40,639 bases of DNA from Nitrobacter winogradskyi (GTDB taxonomy: Bacteria; Pseudomonadota; Alphaproteobacteria; Rhizobiales; Xanthobacteraceae), in contig NZ_BJNF01000087.1 in the NCBI RefSeq assembly GCF_006539545.1, forward strand, positions 1 through 40,639, in the 5' to 3' direction. A model generated the notes under the pieces. That model had not been told where the DNA came from, did not search any database, and saw only the letters and a program-made list of their open reading frames with translations. Positions 26,062-34,670 of the stretch are shown here, piece after piece; within the stretch, counting starts at the first letter, position 1; every line of letters starts with the position of its first letter. The position numbers and the translations under genes were made by a program.

Positions 26062-26117
26062 CCAAGGGTCAGATACCAAGTGTCAGATACCAAGGGTCAG
26101 ACGCCAAGCGTCATCGA
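26062..26117. repeat. Four 14-bp direct repeats upstream of pqqA
   Basis: Units at 26062-26075, 26076-26089, 26090-26103 and 26104-26117 follow CCAAGNGTCAGATA; the first three are nearly identical and the fourth decays. They lie 62-118 bp before the pqqA start, in the expected promoter or activator region, so they could be iterated regulator sites or a neutral minisatellite. Confidence 0.75.
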
Positions 26118-26253
26118 CAGGCTAGCTGTCTGTAACGTTCTGCTGAGAGGTGGGTTCCGCAGCCCTACTGGTATGCGCACGGTCAGAGAGAGGAGCTATT
26201 CGGTGCATTCGCCAGGGGGCGTCATGCCGCTCCCGGCTCTCTGGCTTGCGTAT

Positions 26254-27174
26254 TTAACGCAACGGCATCGGCGGTCGGGGAGCGCTGTCGTCGCCCGGCC
26301 GTGGCGGAAGCCGGGCGGGTACGGGCGCTTGCGAGGCAATATAGGCGTCACGTTGCGGGGGCGGTAGTTGCCTTTCGGTCGCCTCCGGCGGCGAAGGGGA
26401 CGGACGAGAAGGAGAGGGCGGAACCGCCGCTTGAGGCGAGGTGCGTGGTCGCTGTGGCGAAGCAGGCTTTGCTCGTTGTTGCACGGGTTTGGGGTGAGCT
26501 TCACGCTCTACGGCTGCTGCGAGTTCTCGGCGCAGTTGCTGCTGGCCGGCCTTCAAATCTTCGACCGTACTTTTTAGCGCGGCGATATCGTTCGCCATCG
26601 TCTCAAGCGATTGAGCAAGTTCGGCCGGAAGCGCGGCTTGAACTGGCGGAGCCTGCGTCGCCGTCGTGATGGAATCGGTGGACGGTGACGGCGGCTCGGG
26701 TGCGATCGTCGCGGTCTCCTGCGGGGGATTCGCTTCGGCGGTGGGTTGAGGTTGAGGTGTGGCTGCTTGAGTTGCCGCCGTATCCTGCGCTTCACCCGCG
26801 TTTTCATTCTGTGGAGGGACAGGAGTCTCCATCAGAAGCTGCGGGACGAGTTGCGCAAGACCCTGTTTGGCCTGTTCACCATAGGAATGCCACGCCGCAG
26901 CTCCGCCAATGCCGATACAGATAGCCAACAGAACGGTTACGACGCCGCGACGGGACCGGGCGCGGGGGGCATCGTGGAGCGCGGCGGCGTTGTCGTTCGA
27001 CGGCGCGGCCTGGAACGACGGCTCGCCTATCGGCGGAAAGGATTCCAGCGATGGAGACATCCCTTCAAGCTGAGACGGCTCATGCTTGATCCGTGGCGCC
27101 AGGTCGCGAAGCTGCGCGACGATAGCCTCGTGCGGATCGGCCTGAGAACCCGCGGGTTGCGATCTGAATAACAT
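26254..27174 (-). CDS. Single-pass Pro/Ala-rich membrane protein, coiled coil
   Basis: Function unknown (306 aa). A cytoplasmic N-terminal part with a basic stretch (PRARSRRG) precedes one transmembrane helix (VVTVLLAICIGIGGAAAW, about 77-94). Then come a Pro/Thr/Ala-rich linker, a short predicted coiled coil (LAQSLETMANDIAALKSTVEDLKAGQQQLRRELAAAVE, about 185-222) and a Pro/Ser-rich tail. Similar bitopic proteins are frequent in Bradyrhizobium relatives. Low-complexity composition makes the exact start uncertain; the ATG at 27174 has only GGAA nearby. Confidence 0.7.
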   Translation of the reverse strand: MLFRSQPAGSQADPHEAIVAQLRDLAPRIKHEPSQLEGMSPSLESFPPIGEPSFQAAPSNDNAAALHDAPRARSRRGVVTVLLAICIGIGGAAAWHSYGEQAKQGLAQLVPQLLMETPVPPQNENAGEAQDTAATQAATPQPQPTAEANPPQETATIAPEPPSPSTDSITTATQAPPVQAALPAELAQSLETMANDIAALKSTVEDLKAGQQQLRRELAAAVEREAHPKPVQQRAKPASPQRPRTSPQAAVPPSPSRPSPSPPEATERQLPPPQRDAYIASQAPVPARLPPRPGDDSAPRPPMPLR

Positions 27175-27308
27175 CGGAGTTCCAGGTTGCGTGTTGGACG
27201 GCCGGATTCCGGCTGGTCTGCAGATATCGAGAAAGACGCTGCCCGTTTGGCATCAGCAAGGCGGCAAGATGAAAAGTGTAAGGCAGGGAGGAGGAAACCG
27301 TGTTTCAC

Positions 27309-27560
27309 CCATAGTTGCGGCGCTGATCCGGCGAGATCGGCGCGGGCTTTCTTCACATCGGCCGTCCTGATCCCCAGTTCCTTGTCCCGACTCTGGATCA
27401 TCTCGGGCTTCAACTGACCATCGGCTAGGAAGCCCATTATCAGTTGGGGAATGCCGACCTGCAGGGCCGAGTTCTTGTCGATCTGCCATGTGTGCCACGT
27501 CTTTCCGTAAGTGTTGACGAGACTGGCAATCGCGGATGCCGGGCATTCCCGAGACTGTCG
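27309..27560 (-). pseudogene. Remnant of a DUF1264 (oil-body-associated protein-like) gene
   Basis: The minus strand encodes a recognisable C-terminal half of a DUF1264 protein: ASLVNTYGKTWHTWQID, then GIPQLIMGFLADGQ, then IQSRDKELGI and KKARADL, ending PQLW. No start codon or N-terminal half is present. The preceding family segment (SGMPGI) continues in a different frame just upstream, showing a frameshift near 27530-27545, and there is no stop at the family end because TGG runs into GTGA. The gene is decayed, with the neighbouring CCP-like gene taking over its upstream side. Confidence 0.65.
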
Positions 27561-27674
27561 AGCACACCGGCATGCTTCCGCCTCCAGCCGTCAACTTCGC
27601 AACCGGACGGCTTCCCGTTGCAACCAAGTGCTGCATCGCGAGTTGTGAGGTTTCAAACTTCCCGGGAAACGGCC

Positions 27675-29075
27675 ATGCCCATGAAAACCGCAATCGGACT
27701 CGCCACAGTGATCGCCGCCGCTTTGGTTTCGGCATTCGCCGCCAACTCCGATCCATTGCCGCCCGATTCGACCTATCGTCCCTTGCCGACCCAGCCGTTC
27801 TCGACGGTGAAGGAGAATGACGAAGCGCAGAAGCCGTCCGTCATGGAGCGGCAGCGGGCGCTGCTGGAGCAGCGATACGATCTGGCGGATCGTCCTGTCG
27901 CGGGCGTCATGATGTCGGGTGGTCGAAAGGCGGTTCAGCAGGGCGTGCGGGTCAAGCTTCCCCAAGGCGTTACATGGGACAGCCTTGCCGGAAAGGAACC
28001 GAACGAAGTTCGAGACAAGGATCTGCTGCCGAAGGGATTTATGCCGCTGCCGCACGTCAAGCAGGCCACCGGGGGGCAGGTCTTCCCGGACGATCAGATC
28101 CGAAAAATTGCCCATGACGAACAGCGCGACCTCCGGCGCTTTGACATCGATTTCGACCTGCCCGGCCACCTGACGCCGGAGTTCCCGCCGCCGATCTTCC
28201 TCACGACGCATCCGGAGCTCGGCGACGTATCACGCGGCGATGTTTTGACGATCAGGAATTTCTACGAGTACCTGAACGGCATCATTACGCCGGTTCAGAT
28301 GGAAGGCCTCCGCCTGCTGCTCACGCCGTTTCCGCAGGAAGAGTTCAACCAGACGGAAGACCGGAAAGTCGCGCAGCCGAGCCTCGGCGTCACCTGCCTG
28401 GACTGTCACGCGAACTTCCACACCAACGCTGCGTTTCACCTGACGCCGGACATCCGCCCGCAGGCGGAGCGCTTCCGGCTTGATACCACCAGCCTGCGCG
28501 GCATGTACAACCAGCAGATCCACGGCTCGAAGCGGTCGCTCCGTTCGATTGAGGATTTCACCCAGTTTGAACAGCACACCGCATACTTCAACGGCGATCA
28601 CGTCAGCGCGGCGCGAAAAGGCATGCATCTGCCGGATCGCGCCAATCAGGTCGCGATGATGGCGCAGATGCAGAACATCATCGATTTTCCGCCCGCCCCG
28701 AAACTCGATCCGTCGGGGCGGCTCGATCCGAAGAAAGCCACCGAACAGGAGTTGCGCGGCGAGCAGGTGTTTATGGGCAAAGGCCGCTGCGCTGAATGCC
28801 ACATCCCGGCGACCTCCTTCACGGACAACAACATGCACGACCTGAAGCTCGAACGCTTCTACAAGGTTCGCCAGACCATCAATGACATGGTCGCCATCCC
28901 GGATGGCCCGATCAAGACCTTCACGTTGCGCGGCATCAAGGATTCTCCGCCCTATCTACATGACGGGCGCCTTCTGACGCTTGCCGATACCGTGGAGTTT
29001 TTCAACCTCGTCCTGGGCACCAAACTGAACCAACAGGACAAGGATGCGCTTGTGGCTTACCTCCTCACTCTCTGA
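27675..29075 (+). CDS. MauG/cytochrome c peroxidase-like di-haem protein
   Basis: This is a periplasmic di-haem cytochrome (466 aa from ATG 27675). The N-terminus is a signal (IGLATVIAAALVSAFA). Haem motifs are CLDCH at 241-245 and CAECH at 372-376. The C-terminal TFTLRGIKDSPPYLHDGRLLTLADTVEFFNLVLG matches the bacterial CCP/MauG signature. The 130-residue segment before the first haem is longer than in classical CCP. Possible roles are peroxide removal or oxidative modification of a partner protein; the partner is unknown. An in-frame extension back to 27444 has no support. Confidence 0.88.
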   Translation: MPMKTAIGLATVIAAALVSAFAANSDPLPPDSTYRPLPTQPFSTVKENDEAQKPSVMERQRALLEQRYDLADRPVAGVMMSGGRKAVQQGVRVKLPQGVTWDSLAGKEPNEVRDKDLLPKGFMPLPHVKQATGGQVFPDDQIRKIAHDEQRDLRRFDIDFDLPGHLTPEFPPPIFLTTHPELGDVSRGDVLTIRNFYEYLNGIITPVQMEGLRLLLTPFPQEEFNQTEDRKVAQPSLGVTCLDCHANFHTNAAFHLTPDIRPQAERFRLDTTSLRGMYNQQIHGSKRSLRSIEDFTQFEQHTAYFNGDHVSAARKGMHLPDRANQVAMMAQMQNIIDFPPAPKLDPSGRLDPKKATEQELRGEQVFMGKGRCAECHIPATSFTDNNMHDLKLERFYKVRQTINDMVAIPDGPIKTFTLRGIKDSPPYLHDGRLLTLADTVEFFNLVLGTKLNQQDKDALVAYLLTL

Positions 29076-29290
29076 GGGGCGTCAATCAGGAGAAGGTTAC
29101 GCGGAAAGTGTTGCTGGCGGCCATCACTCGCCTGGGCCGCCCTGATTCAGCGCGATTGAACCAGACTCCAGAGCTTCGCTTTGGCAGGGCCGGCCTGGAA
29201 CGAGGCCGCCCATTCATCGCCACGTCATACGCCTGAAATATCGGTGGACCAACGTCGTGGAATTGAGAATCAGAGAATGCGAGGAGCCTG

Positions 29291-30394
29291 ATGCGAGTTC
29301 TGGTTGCGACCGATGCCTGGCATCCGCAGGTCAACGGCGTGGTCCGCACATTGACGTCCCTGGCCCGCAGCGCGGCGGCGTTGGGTGCCGAGATCGAGTT
29401 TCTGACTCCGGAAGGATTTCCGTCGATGGCTCTCCCGACCTATCCGGGATTGAGAATAGCCTTCCCAAACCGCGGCGAGATCGCCCGCAGGATCGAAGCG
29501 GCGTCACCGGATGCCATTCACATCGCGACCGAGGGGCCGATCGGGTGGATGGTGCGAGGGTATTGCCGTCGTCGAAAGCTGCCCTTTACGACATCCTATA
29601 CAACACGCTTCCCTGAATACATTGCCGCGCGTTCGATCATCCCGATGTCGACGCGTTCGATCATCCCGATGTCGACACGGTCGATCATCCCGATGTCGGT
29701 GAGCTATGCGGTGCTTCGGCGATTTCATGCGGCCAGCGCCATGACGATGGTCGCCACATCCTCGCTCAGGCGGGAGCTCGGCGCGAGAGGCTTCAAAAGG
29801 CTCGGGTCCTGGACGCGAGGGGTCGATACCGAACTGTTCACGCCCGATCATGCGTTCGAGCTTGATCTGCCTAGACCGGTTTTCATGACCGTAGGTCGTG
29901 TCGCGGTCGAGAAGAACCTGGAGGCGTTCCTTTCGCTGAATCTGCCGGGGTCCAAGGTGGTGATTGGCGACGGACCGCAAAAGGCGGAGCTGGAAAGCCG
30001 GTATCCGAAAGCCAGTTTTTTGGGCGAGAAGACTGGCCGCGAACTCAGCGCGCATCTGGCGGCGGCGGACGTTTTTGTTTTTCCAAGCCTGACGGACACG
30101 TTCGGTATCGTGCAACTCGAAGCGTTGGCGTGCGGCACGCCCGTCGCCGCGTTCCCGGTGACCGGTCCTCTCGATGTGATCGCCGATCATCCGGTCGGTG
30201 CACTGGATATGAACCTGAGAAGCGCCTGCATCCGCGCACTCAGCATATCACGTGAAGCCTGCAGGAGTTTCGCCTTGCAATACTCATGGGAGAATTGCGC
30301 AAGGCAGTTCATCGGCAACCTCAGCGCGTTGCAGCCGAGCCGTTCATTACAGCTTCGCGGTGGCCTGATGACGCAAGGCGTTGCGCAAGGTTAA
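29291..30394 (+). CDS. GT4-family glycosyltransferase
   Basis: This is a retaining glycosyltransferase of GT-B fold (367 aa). The N-terminus MRVLVATDAWHPQVNGVVRTL and the donor-site region VFVFPSLTDTFGIVQLEALACGTPVAAF (E-x7-E type) are typical of GT4 lipid mannosyl/glucosyltransferases. The protein has an in-frame insertion: an 8-residue unit, RSIIPMST, appears three times (residues 114-137) where relatives have one such segment before YAVLRRFHA. It lies 31 nt before the PmtA-like gene, suggesting a membrane glycolipid role. Confidence 0.88.
   Translation: MRVLVATDAWHPQVNGVVRTLTSLARSAAALGAEIEFLTPEGFPSMALPTYPGLRIAFPNRGEIARRIEAASPDAIHIATEGPIGWMVRGYCRRRKLPFTTSYTTRFPEYIAARSIIPMSTRSIIPMSTRSIIPMSVSYAVLRRFHAASAMTMVATSSLRRELGARGFKRLGSWTRGVDTELFTPDHAFELDLPRPVFMTVGRVAVEKNLEAFLSLNLPGSKVVIGDGPQKAELESRYPKASFLGEKTGRELSAHLAAADVFVFPSLTDTFGIVQLEALACGTPVAAFPVTGPLDVIADHPVGALDMNLRSACIRALSISREACRSFALQYSWENCARQFIGNLSALQPSRSLQLRGGLMTQGVAQG
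29630..29701 (+). repeat. Three 24-bp tandem repeats inside the glycosyltransferase gene
   Basis: Units at 29630-29653, 29654-29677 and 29678-29701 are almost identical (CGTTCGATCATCCCGATGTC plus four bases). Being 24 bp, they keep the frame and add 16 residues to the N-terminal GT-B domain. Confidence 0.9.
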
Positions 30395-30425
30395 CCCGGC
30401 GCGAAAAAGGAAGAGTGAAGTTACC

Positions 30426-31115
30426 ATGACGGAAATCCTCAAGCTGGATGATGGCGAGCAGTTGGACTTCGACCGCGCGACGGTCGAGCAGGCCTATGAC
30501 CGCTGGGCTCCGGTTTACGACTTCGTGTTTGGCGGCGTGTTCAGCAAGGGCCGCAAGGCGGCTATTCAGGCGACCAGCAGGGTTGGCGGGCGCGTACTCG
30601 AGGTCGGCGTCGGCACGGGAATCTCGTTGCCGCAATATGCACCGCATCTTCGCATCTTCGGTACCGACATTTCGGAAGCGATGTTGCGGAAGGCGAAACG
30701 CAGGGTCAAGGCTCTCGGCCTGAAGAACGTCGAGGATCTCGCCGTCATGGACGCGGAGAAGCTCGAATTTCCGGACAATTCGTTCGATGTGGTGATGGCG
30801 CAGTATGTCGTGACAGCGGTGCCGAATCCGGAAGCGGCCCTTGACGAGTTCAGTCGCGTCCTGCGGCCGGGCGGTGAACTGATCATCCTGACCCGGATCA
30901 GCGCCGATGCCGGGCTGCGCCGTTTTGTCGAGCGCCGGTTGCAGCCGGTGGTGCGTCCGCTTGGTTTTCGGACAGCCGAGTTTACCTGGTCGCGTTATGC
31001 GCAATGGCTGGCAACGACAGGCGAAATGGAATTGGTGGAGAACCGGCCGATACCGCCGCTCGGCCACTTCTCTCTGCTCCGGATTCGGAAAGCCGCGATC
31101 GCGGCTGCCGCCTGA
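30426..31115 (+). CDS. pmtA: SAM-dependent methyltransferase, PmtA-like
   Basis: This is a class I methyltransferase (229 aa), by eye closest to the Rhodobacter/Bradyrhizobium type of phosphatidylethanolamine N-methyltransferase, which methylates PE toward phosphatidylcholine. AYDRWAPVYDFVFGGVFSKGR (23-43) and the SAM loop LEVGVGTGISLPQY (58-71) are diagnostic; FGTDISEAMLRKA and VLRPGGELIILTR follow. ATG 30426 is preferred over an in-frame start at 30381. A phosphatidylserine decarboxylase gene 2.6 kb away makes the assignment plausible; a ubiquinone-type methyltransferase remains an alternative. Confidence 0.8.
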   Translation: MTEILKLDDGEQLDFDRATVEQAYDRWAPVYDFVFGGVFSKGRKAAIQATSRVGGRVLEVGVGTGISLPQYAPHLRIFGTDISEAMLRKAKRRVKALGLKNVEDLAVMDAEKLEFPDNSFDVVMAQYVVTAVPNPEAALDEFSRVLRPGGELIILTRISADAGLRRFVERRLQPVVRPLGFRTAEFTWSRYAQWLATTGEMELVENRPIPPLGHFSLLRIRKAAIAAAA

Positions 31116-31160
31116 CTTCGAGTCTTTCCCGTCTCACGGATGTGATGAAAGGCTCGAACC

Positions 31161-31239
31161 TTTGATCTGACGCGTTTTCCTGACGCGAGCCGGATTCCAT
31201 CCTCGGGTCAAGCCCGAGGACATGCTTCGCTCGAAAACA
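31161..31239. repeat. Dispersed repeat family 1, copy C
   Basis: Matches family 1 in CTGACGCGTTTTCCTGACGC and ATGCTTCGCTCGAAAAC. Within it, TCCTCGGG (31200-31207) and CCCGAGGA (31213-31220) form a perfect 8-bp stem that could serve as a terminator for the methyltransferase gene. Confidence 0.65.
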
Positions 31240-31364
31240 TGACAAGGCGGTCGAGGTCCGCGCGAGCGCTCCGTCGCGGCGCGCCTTGTGACATTTGCAT
31301 AATGTCATCTTGCGTACATCGAATCCTTTTAAACCGAATGGACCTTATTCTGGGCAGGGAATGA

Positions 31365-31991
31365 ATGATGAGCTTTCGAGAGCAATTGCGCACTCAACGG
31401 TGGGATGATCATCGTTACTATCATCACAGCCGGATTAACCAGAGCCTGCATTTTGTCAGCGCCTTCAGCTTTCTCGTTGCGTATGCGTTATTGTTTGTCG
31501 ATCCGGTTGCCGCCGCACTGATCGGCTGGTTGTTCTCCATGACCACAAGGCAGGCTGGTCATTTTTTCTTCGAGCCGAAAGGCTATGACCATGGCAATCA
31601 TGCGACCCATGATCACAAGGAAGAAATCAAGGTCGGCTATAATCTGAATCGGAAGATTGTGCTCATGGCCATCTGGGCGCTGTCACCGCTGGTTCTCTTC
31701 CTCGATCCGACACTGTTCGGTGTCTTTACGCCATGGGCCTCTCCCGCTGATTTCATGCGTCAGGTCGCCAAGGTGTGGCTGGCGATCGGAATCGGCGGCG
31801 TGCTGTTCCGAACGGTTCATCTGTTCTTCATTCGCGATGTTGAGACCGGCCTCGTTTGGATGACCAAGATCCTGACCGACCCTTTCCACGATCTCAAACT
31901 ATACTACAAGGCGCCGCTGTATCTGATGAAGGGCGAGTTGATCGATCCGGGCCTTGGACAGGTTCAGACGCGCAAAGCGCGCTCGAACTGA
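31365..31991 (+). CDS. His-rich multi-pass membrane protein of unknown function
   Basis: A 208-aa membrane protein. Histidines cluster at the N-terminus and after the second helix (DDHRYYHHSRINQSLHFV, then RQAGHFFFEPKGYDHGNHATHDH), and three to four hydrophobic segments are visible. The pattern of helices with intervening His motifs loosely recalls membrane di-iron hydroxylases or Mpo1/DUF962 proteins; this is weak. Conserved-looking ends such as TDPFHDLKLYYKAP suggest a real family. Surrounding genes handle phospholipids. AGGGA lies just before a cluster of ATGs; 31365 or 31368 may be the start. Confidence 0.75.
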   Translation: MMSFREQLRTQRWDDHRYYHHSRINQSLHFVSAFSFLVAYALLFVDPVAAALIGWLFSMTTRQAGHFFFEPKGYDHGNHATHDHKEEIKVGYNLNRKIVLMAIWALSPLVLFLDPTLFGVFTPWASPADFMRQVAKVWLAIGIGGVLFRTVHLFFIRDVETGLVWMTKILTDPFHDLKLYYKAPLYLMKGELIDPGLGQVQTRKARSN

Positions 31992-32002
31992 AAATGCTCC
32001 GC

Positions 32003-32033
32003 AAGACGGCCGCCGGCTCACCGCGGCCGTCTT
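32003..32033. terminator. Bidirectional stem in the convergent gap
   Basis: AAGACGGCCGC and GCGGCCGTCTT are perfect 11-bp arms around a 9-nt loop. The stem lies between two converging genes and overlaps the stop codon of the aminotransferase. A modest T-rich stretch (GAGCATTTTCAG) follows on the minus-strand side; none on the plus side. Confidence 0.6.
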
Positions 32034-33682
32034 CGCGTGATCATCTCCTTCAGGATTTGCCGGCGCACGCTTTTGTTGGTGAGCGAGGGATCGCGCCACC
32101 ACCAGCCATCCCTTTTCATATTGTCGGCCGCTGTCACGAAGCGTTCAGCGACCGCGGCAAAGTCGGCGTCGCTGTAATTCAGGCTGAAGATCAGACGGCC
32201 GGTGCCGACCCAACTCAGGGCGAGCCCTTCGGCTCGCAGATAATATTGAAGCATCCAGTTGTAGCGGGACGGCTCGGTGTAGTGCACCGTCCAGATCGAC
32301 GACAGGTTGCCTACCTGCACCGGAAGGTCGCGTGCGCTCAGCAGGTCGTTCAGCTGTTTCGCGCGTCCGTTCCAGGTCTCATCGAGACCGTCATAGATTG
32401 CGTGGAAGCCCGGAGCGGCGAGCCGGCTCAGGAATTCGTCCATCGCCGCCATGACGTAAGGATGCGAATTGAAGGTGCCACGGGCGAAGCAGACGTCGGC
32501 GGGCCGATCGTCGCGGAATCGTCGCATCAGATCCTTGCGGCCGCAGACCGCACCGACGGGAAGGCCGCCGGCGAGGCTCTTGCCATAGGTCACCATGTCG
32601 GCGCGGACGCCGAAATATTCCTGTGCGCCGCCGGCGGCGAGTCGGAAGCCGACGAAAACCTCGTCGAAAATCAGCACGATGCCCCGCTCGGTGCAGATCT
32701 CGCGCAGCCGTCTCAGCCATTCGCTGTAGGCGGCGCGGTCGAACCGGCTTTTGCGGGAACTGTCGACCAGCGCGGAATCAGCCGGCGCGCCGGCGTTGGG
32801 ATGAAGCGCCTGCAAGGGGTTCACCAGAACGCAGGCGATGTCGCGCCGCGTCTTCAGGACATGGAGCGTCCGCTCCGACATGTCGGCAAGAGTATAGGTC
32901 TCGTGCGGTGGCATCGGGTTGCCCACGCCGGGTTGCACGTCGCCCCACCAGCCGTGATAGGCCCCGGCGAAGCGGACCAGATGCGATCGGCGCGTATGAT
33001 AGCGGGCGAGCCGAACCGCCTGCATCACGGCTTCGGTGCCGGACATGTGAAACGAGACTTCGTCAAGACCGGAGATTTCGCAGAGCCGGCGAACATTGTC
33101 CGCAATCACGGGGTGATAGGGTCCAAGCACGGGACCCAGATCATGCGCGCGCTTTTCCGCCGCCGCGATGCAGTCCTTGTAGAAATCGTTGCCGAAGATG
33201 TTGACGCCGTAGGAGCCGGCCACGTCGTAGAAGACATTGCCGTCGACGTCGGTGACGGTGACGCCGCACGAGGACTGCATGAAGGCGCCGGTCGAAAGAT
33301 GCTCGCGTACCATCCGGCTGTACTGAAAGGGCACCCGATAGGTCTCGGTGAACTGCAGGTCGGAGATCCGGCTCGAAACCTCCGCGGTCATCCGTCGGCC
33401 CTTGGCGTAGCGTTCCTCATACAGGCGGGCGAGTCGGAAGAAAGCGTCGCTTCGTTGCTTGACGATTTCCGGCGGCGCGCCGTCGGAGCCGAAGAAGTCG
33501 TCGTGATCGAATTCGTAGAACGGCAGCAGCCGGGCAACCGTTCTGGACAATCTGGAATGACCGGACAGCGAGCGGTGCTTGGCCCGCGAAAGCGCCAGCC
33601 GGGCGTTCAGTTTGGGAAGGGCCGCTGCTGCGCCGCCAATCGCGGCGGCGGACAGGGCCAGAATCGGAAAAGGCAGGTCCAT
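32018..33682 (-). CDS. Class III (GSAM-like) PLP aminotransferase, N-terminally extended
   Basis: This is a fold-type I aminotransferase related to glutamate-1-semialdehyde aminomutase (554 aa from ATG 33682). Visible motifs are MSGTEAVM (about 213-220), AYHGWW, the LIFDEVFVGFR cofactor strand (Asp340) and the PLP lysine in TYGKSLAGG (Lys368). The first 110 residues, beginning with a hydrophobic segment (ILALSAAAIGGAAAALP), are not part of the catalytic fold and suggest membrane association. GSAM itself is about 430 aa and soluble, so this is not HemL. A start at 33718 is also possible and would overlap psd. Substrate unknown; a lipid head group or acyl amine is conceivable given the context. 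Confidence 0.85.
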   Translation of the reverse strand: MDLPFPILALSAAAIGGAAAALPKLNARLALSRAKHRSLSGHSRLSRTVARLLPFYEFDHDDFFGSDGAPPEIVKQRSDAFFRLARLYEERYAKGRRMTAEVSSRISDLQFTETYRVPFQYSRMVREHLSTGAFMQSSCGVTVTDVDGNVFYDVAGSYGVNIFGNDFYKDCIAAAEKRAHDLGPVLGPYHPVIADNVRRLCEISGLDEVSFHMSGTEAVMQAVRLARYHTRRSHLVRFAGAYHGWWGDVQPGVGNPMPPHETYTLADMSERTLHVLKTRRDIACVLVNPLQALHPNAGAPADSALVDSSRKSRFDRAAYSEWLRRLREICTERGIVLIFDEVFVGFRLAAGGAQEYFGVRADMVTYGKSLAGGLPVGAVCGRKDLMRRFRDDRPADVCFARGTFNSHPYVMAAMDEFLSRLAAPGFHAIYDGLDETWNGRAKQLNDLLSARDLPVQVGNLSSIWTVHYTEPSRYNWMLQYYLRAEGLALSWVGTGRLIFSLNYSDADFAAVAERFVTAADNMKRDGWWWRDPSLTNKSVRRQILKEMITRRRPR

Positions 33683-33716
33683 GCCGCCAGCGCTATCCAA
33701 CCCCTCTGACAGGTTC

Positions 33717-34613
33717 ATGACAATGAGAAAGCTGATTGCGGCCCTGACCGAGCAGGAGGATCTGAATTTCCTGCTGACCAACCGGATTCCGCGAGCCATG
33801 CTGACCCGGTTCATGGGATGGTTTGGCAAGATCGAGCAGCCCCTGATCCGGGATCTCTCGATCGCGTGCTGGCGTCTGTTCTCCGATCTCGACCTGAGCG
33901 AAGCACGCAAAGCCAGCTTCAAGAGCCTGCATGATTGTTTTACGCGGGAGTTGCTTCCGGGATCGCGCCTGCCGGACCCTGATCCCGCTATTGTGGTCAG
34001 CCCCTGCGACGCCATCATCGGGGCGTTCGGGAAGGTGGCGGATACGGAGCTTTTTCAGATCAAGGGCGCGCCTTATTCGCTCCTGGACCTGCTTGGCGAT
34101 CCGGCGCTGGTCGAGGCTCACCGGAATGGCCGCTTCATCACCCTGCGGCTGACGTCGAGCATGTACCATCGCTTTCATGCGCCGCACGACTGCCGGATCG
34201 ATCGGGTCACGTTCATTCACGGCGACGTATGGAACGTGAACCCGATCGCATTGAAGCGGGTCGAGCGGCTGTTCTGCAAGAACGAACGGGCGGTGCTTCA
34301 GGCGCGGCTGATAACCGGCGAGGCGCTGACCCTGGTGCCGGTGGCGGCGATCCTGGTCGCGAGCATCCGGCTGCACTTCATCGATGCCACCCTCAACGCT
34401 CAAACCAGGGGGCCCACGGTTTTTTCCTGCGATGCGAGAGTTCGCAAGGGCGACGAACTCGGTTGGTTCGAGCACGGATCGACGATCATTGTGCTGGCGT
34501 CGGATGAATTCGATTTCTGCGACAATGTGGTGGAATCGGCGCGACTAAAGGCGGGTCAGCCTCTCATGCGAAGGGTTGCCGGGGCAGGGTTGCGTGAGCC
34601 GGAGCGGACTTGA
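33717..34613 (+). CDS. psd: Phosphatidylserine decarboxylase-family protein
   Basis: This is a self-processing pyruvoyl enzyme that would convert phosphatidylserine to phosphatidylethanolamine (298 aa). The charge-relay residues appear as Asp98 (SPCDAIIGAFG) and His154 (MYHRFHAPHD), and the cleavage site is Ser255 in HGST, where most family members have LGST. The change of Leu to His before GST should be noted, but the Gly-Ser-Thr core is intact. ATG 33717 (or 33723) is chosen; the upstream frame overlaps the divergent aminotransferase. Only 34 nt separate the two divergent start codons. Confidence 0.87.
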   Translation: MTMRKLIAALTEQEDLNFLLTNRIPRAMLTRFMGWFGKIEQPLIRDLSIACWRLFSDLDLSEARKASFKSLHDCFTRELLPGSRLPDPDPAIVVSPCDAIIGAFGKVADTELFQIKGAPYSLLDLLGDPALVEAHRNGRFITLRLTSSMYHRFHAPHDCRIDRVTFIHGDVWNVNPIALKRVERLFCKNERAVLQARLITGEALTLVPVAAILVASIRLHFIDATLNAQTRGPTVFSCDARVRKGDELGWFEHGSTIIVLASDEFDFCDNVVESARLKAGQPLMRRVAGAGLREPERT

Positions 34614-34670
34614 CACCGATGATGGACGACGCCCCTTCAGGTCAACGACGATGGGATAGCTTGAGCTATT

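Noticed and set aside
22781-26117. CRISPR array
   Set aside because: The repeated units at 22781 and 26062 are contiguous tandem repeats of 15 and 14 bp without spacers.
29086-29349. Minus-strand 87-codon frame overlapping the glycosyltransferase start
   Set aside because: Antisense to a clear GT4 start, with no recognisable domain.
31856-33709. Long plus-strand frame of 617 codons
   Set aside because: It is the antisense shadow of the aminotransferase gene, whose PLP motifs are unambiguous.
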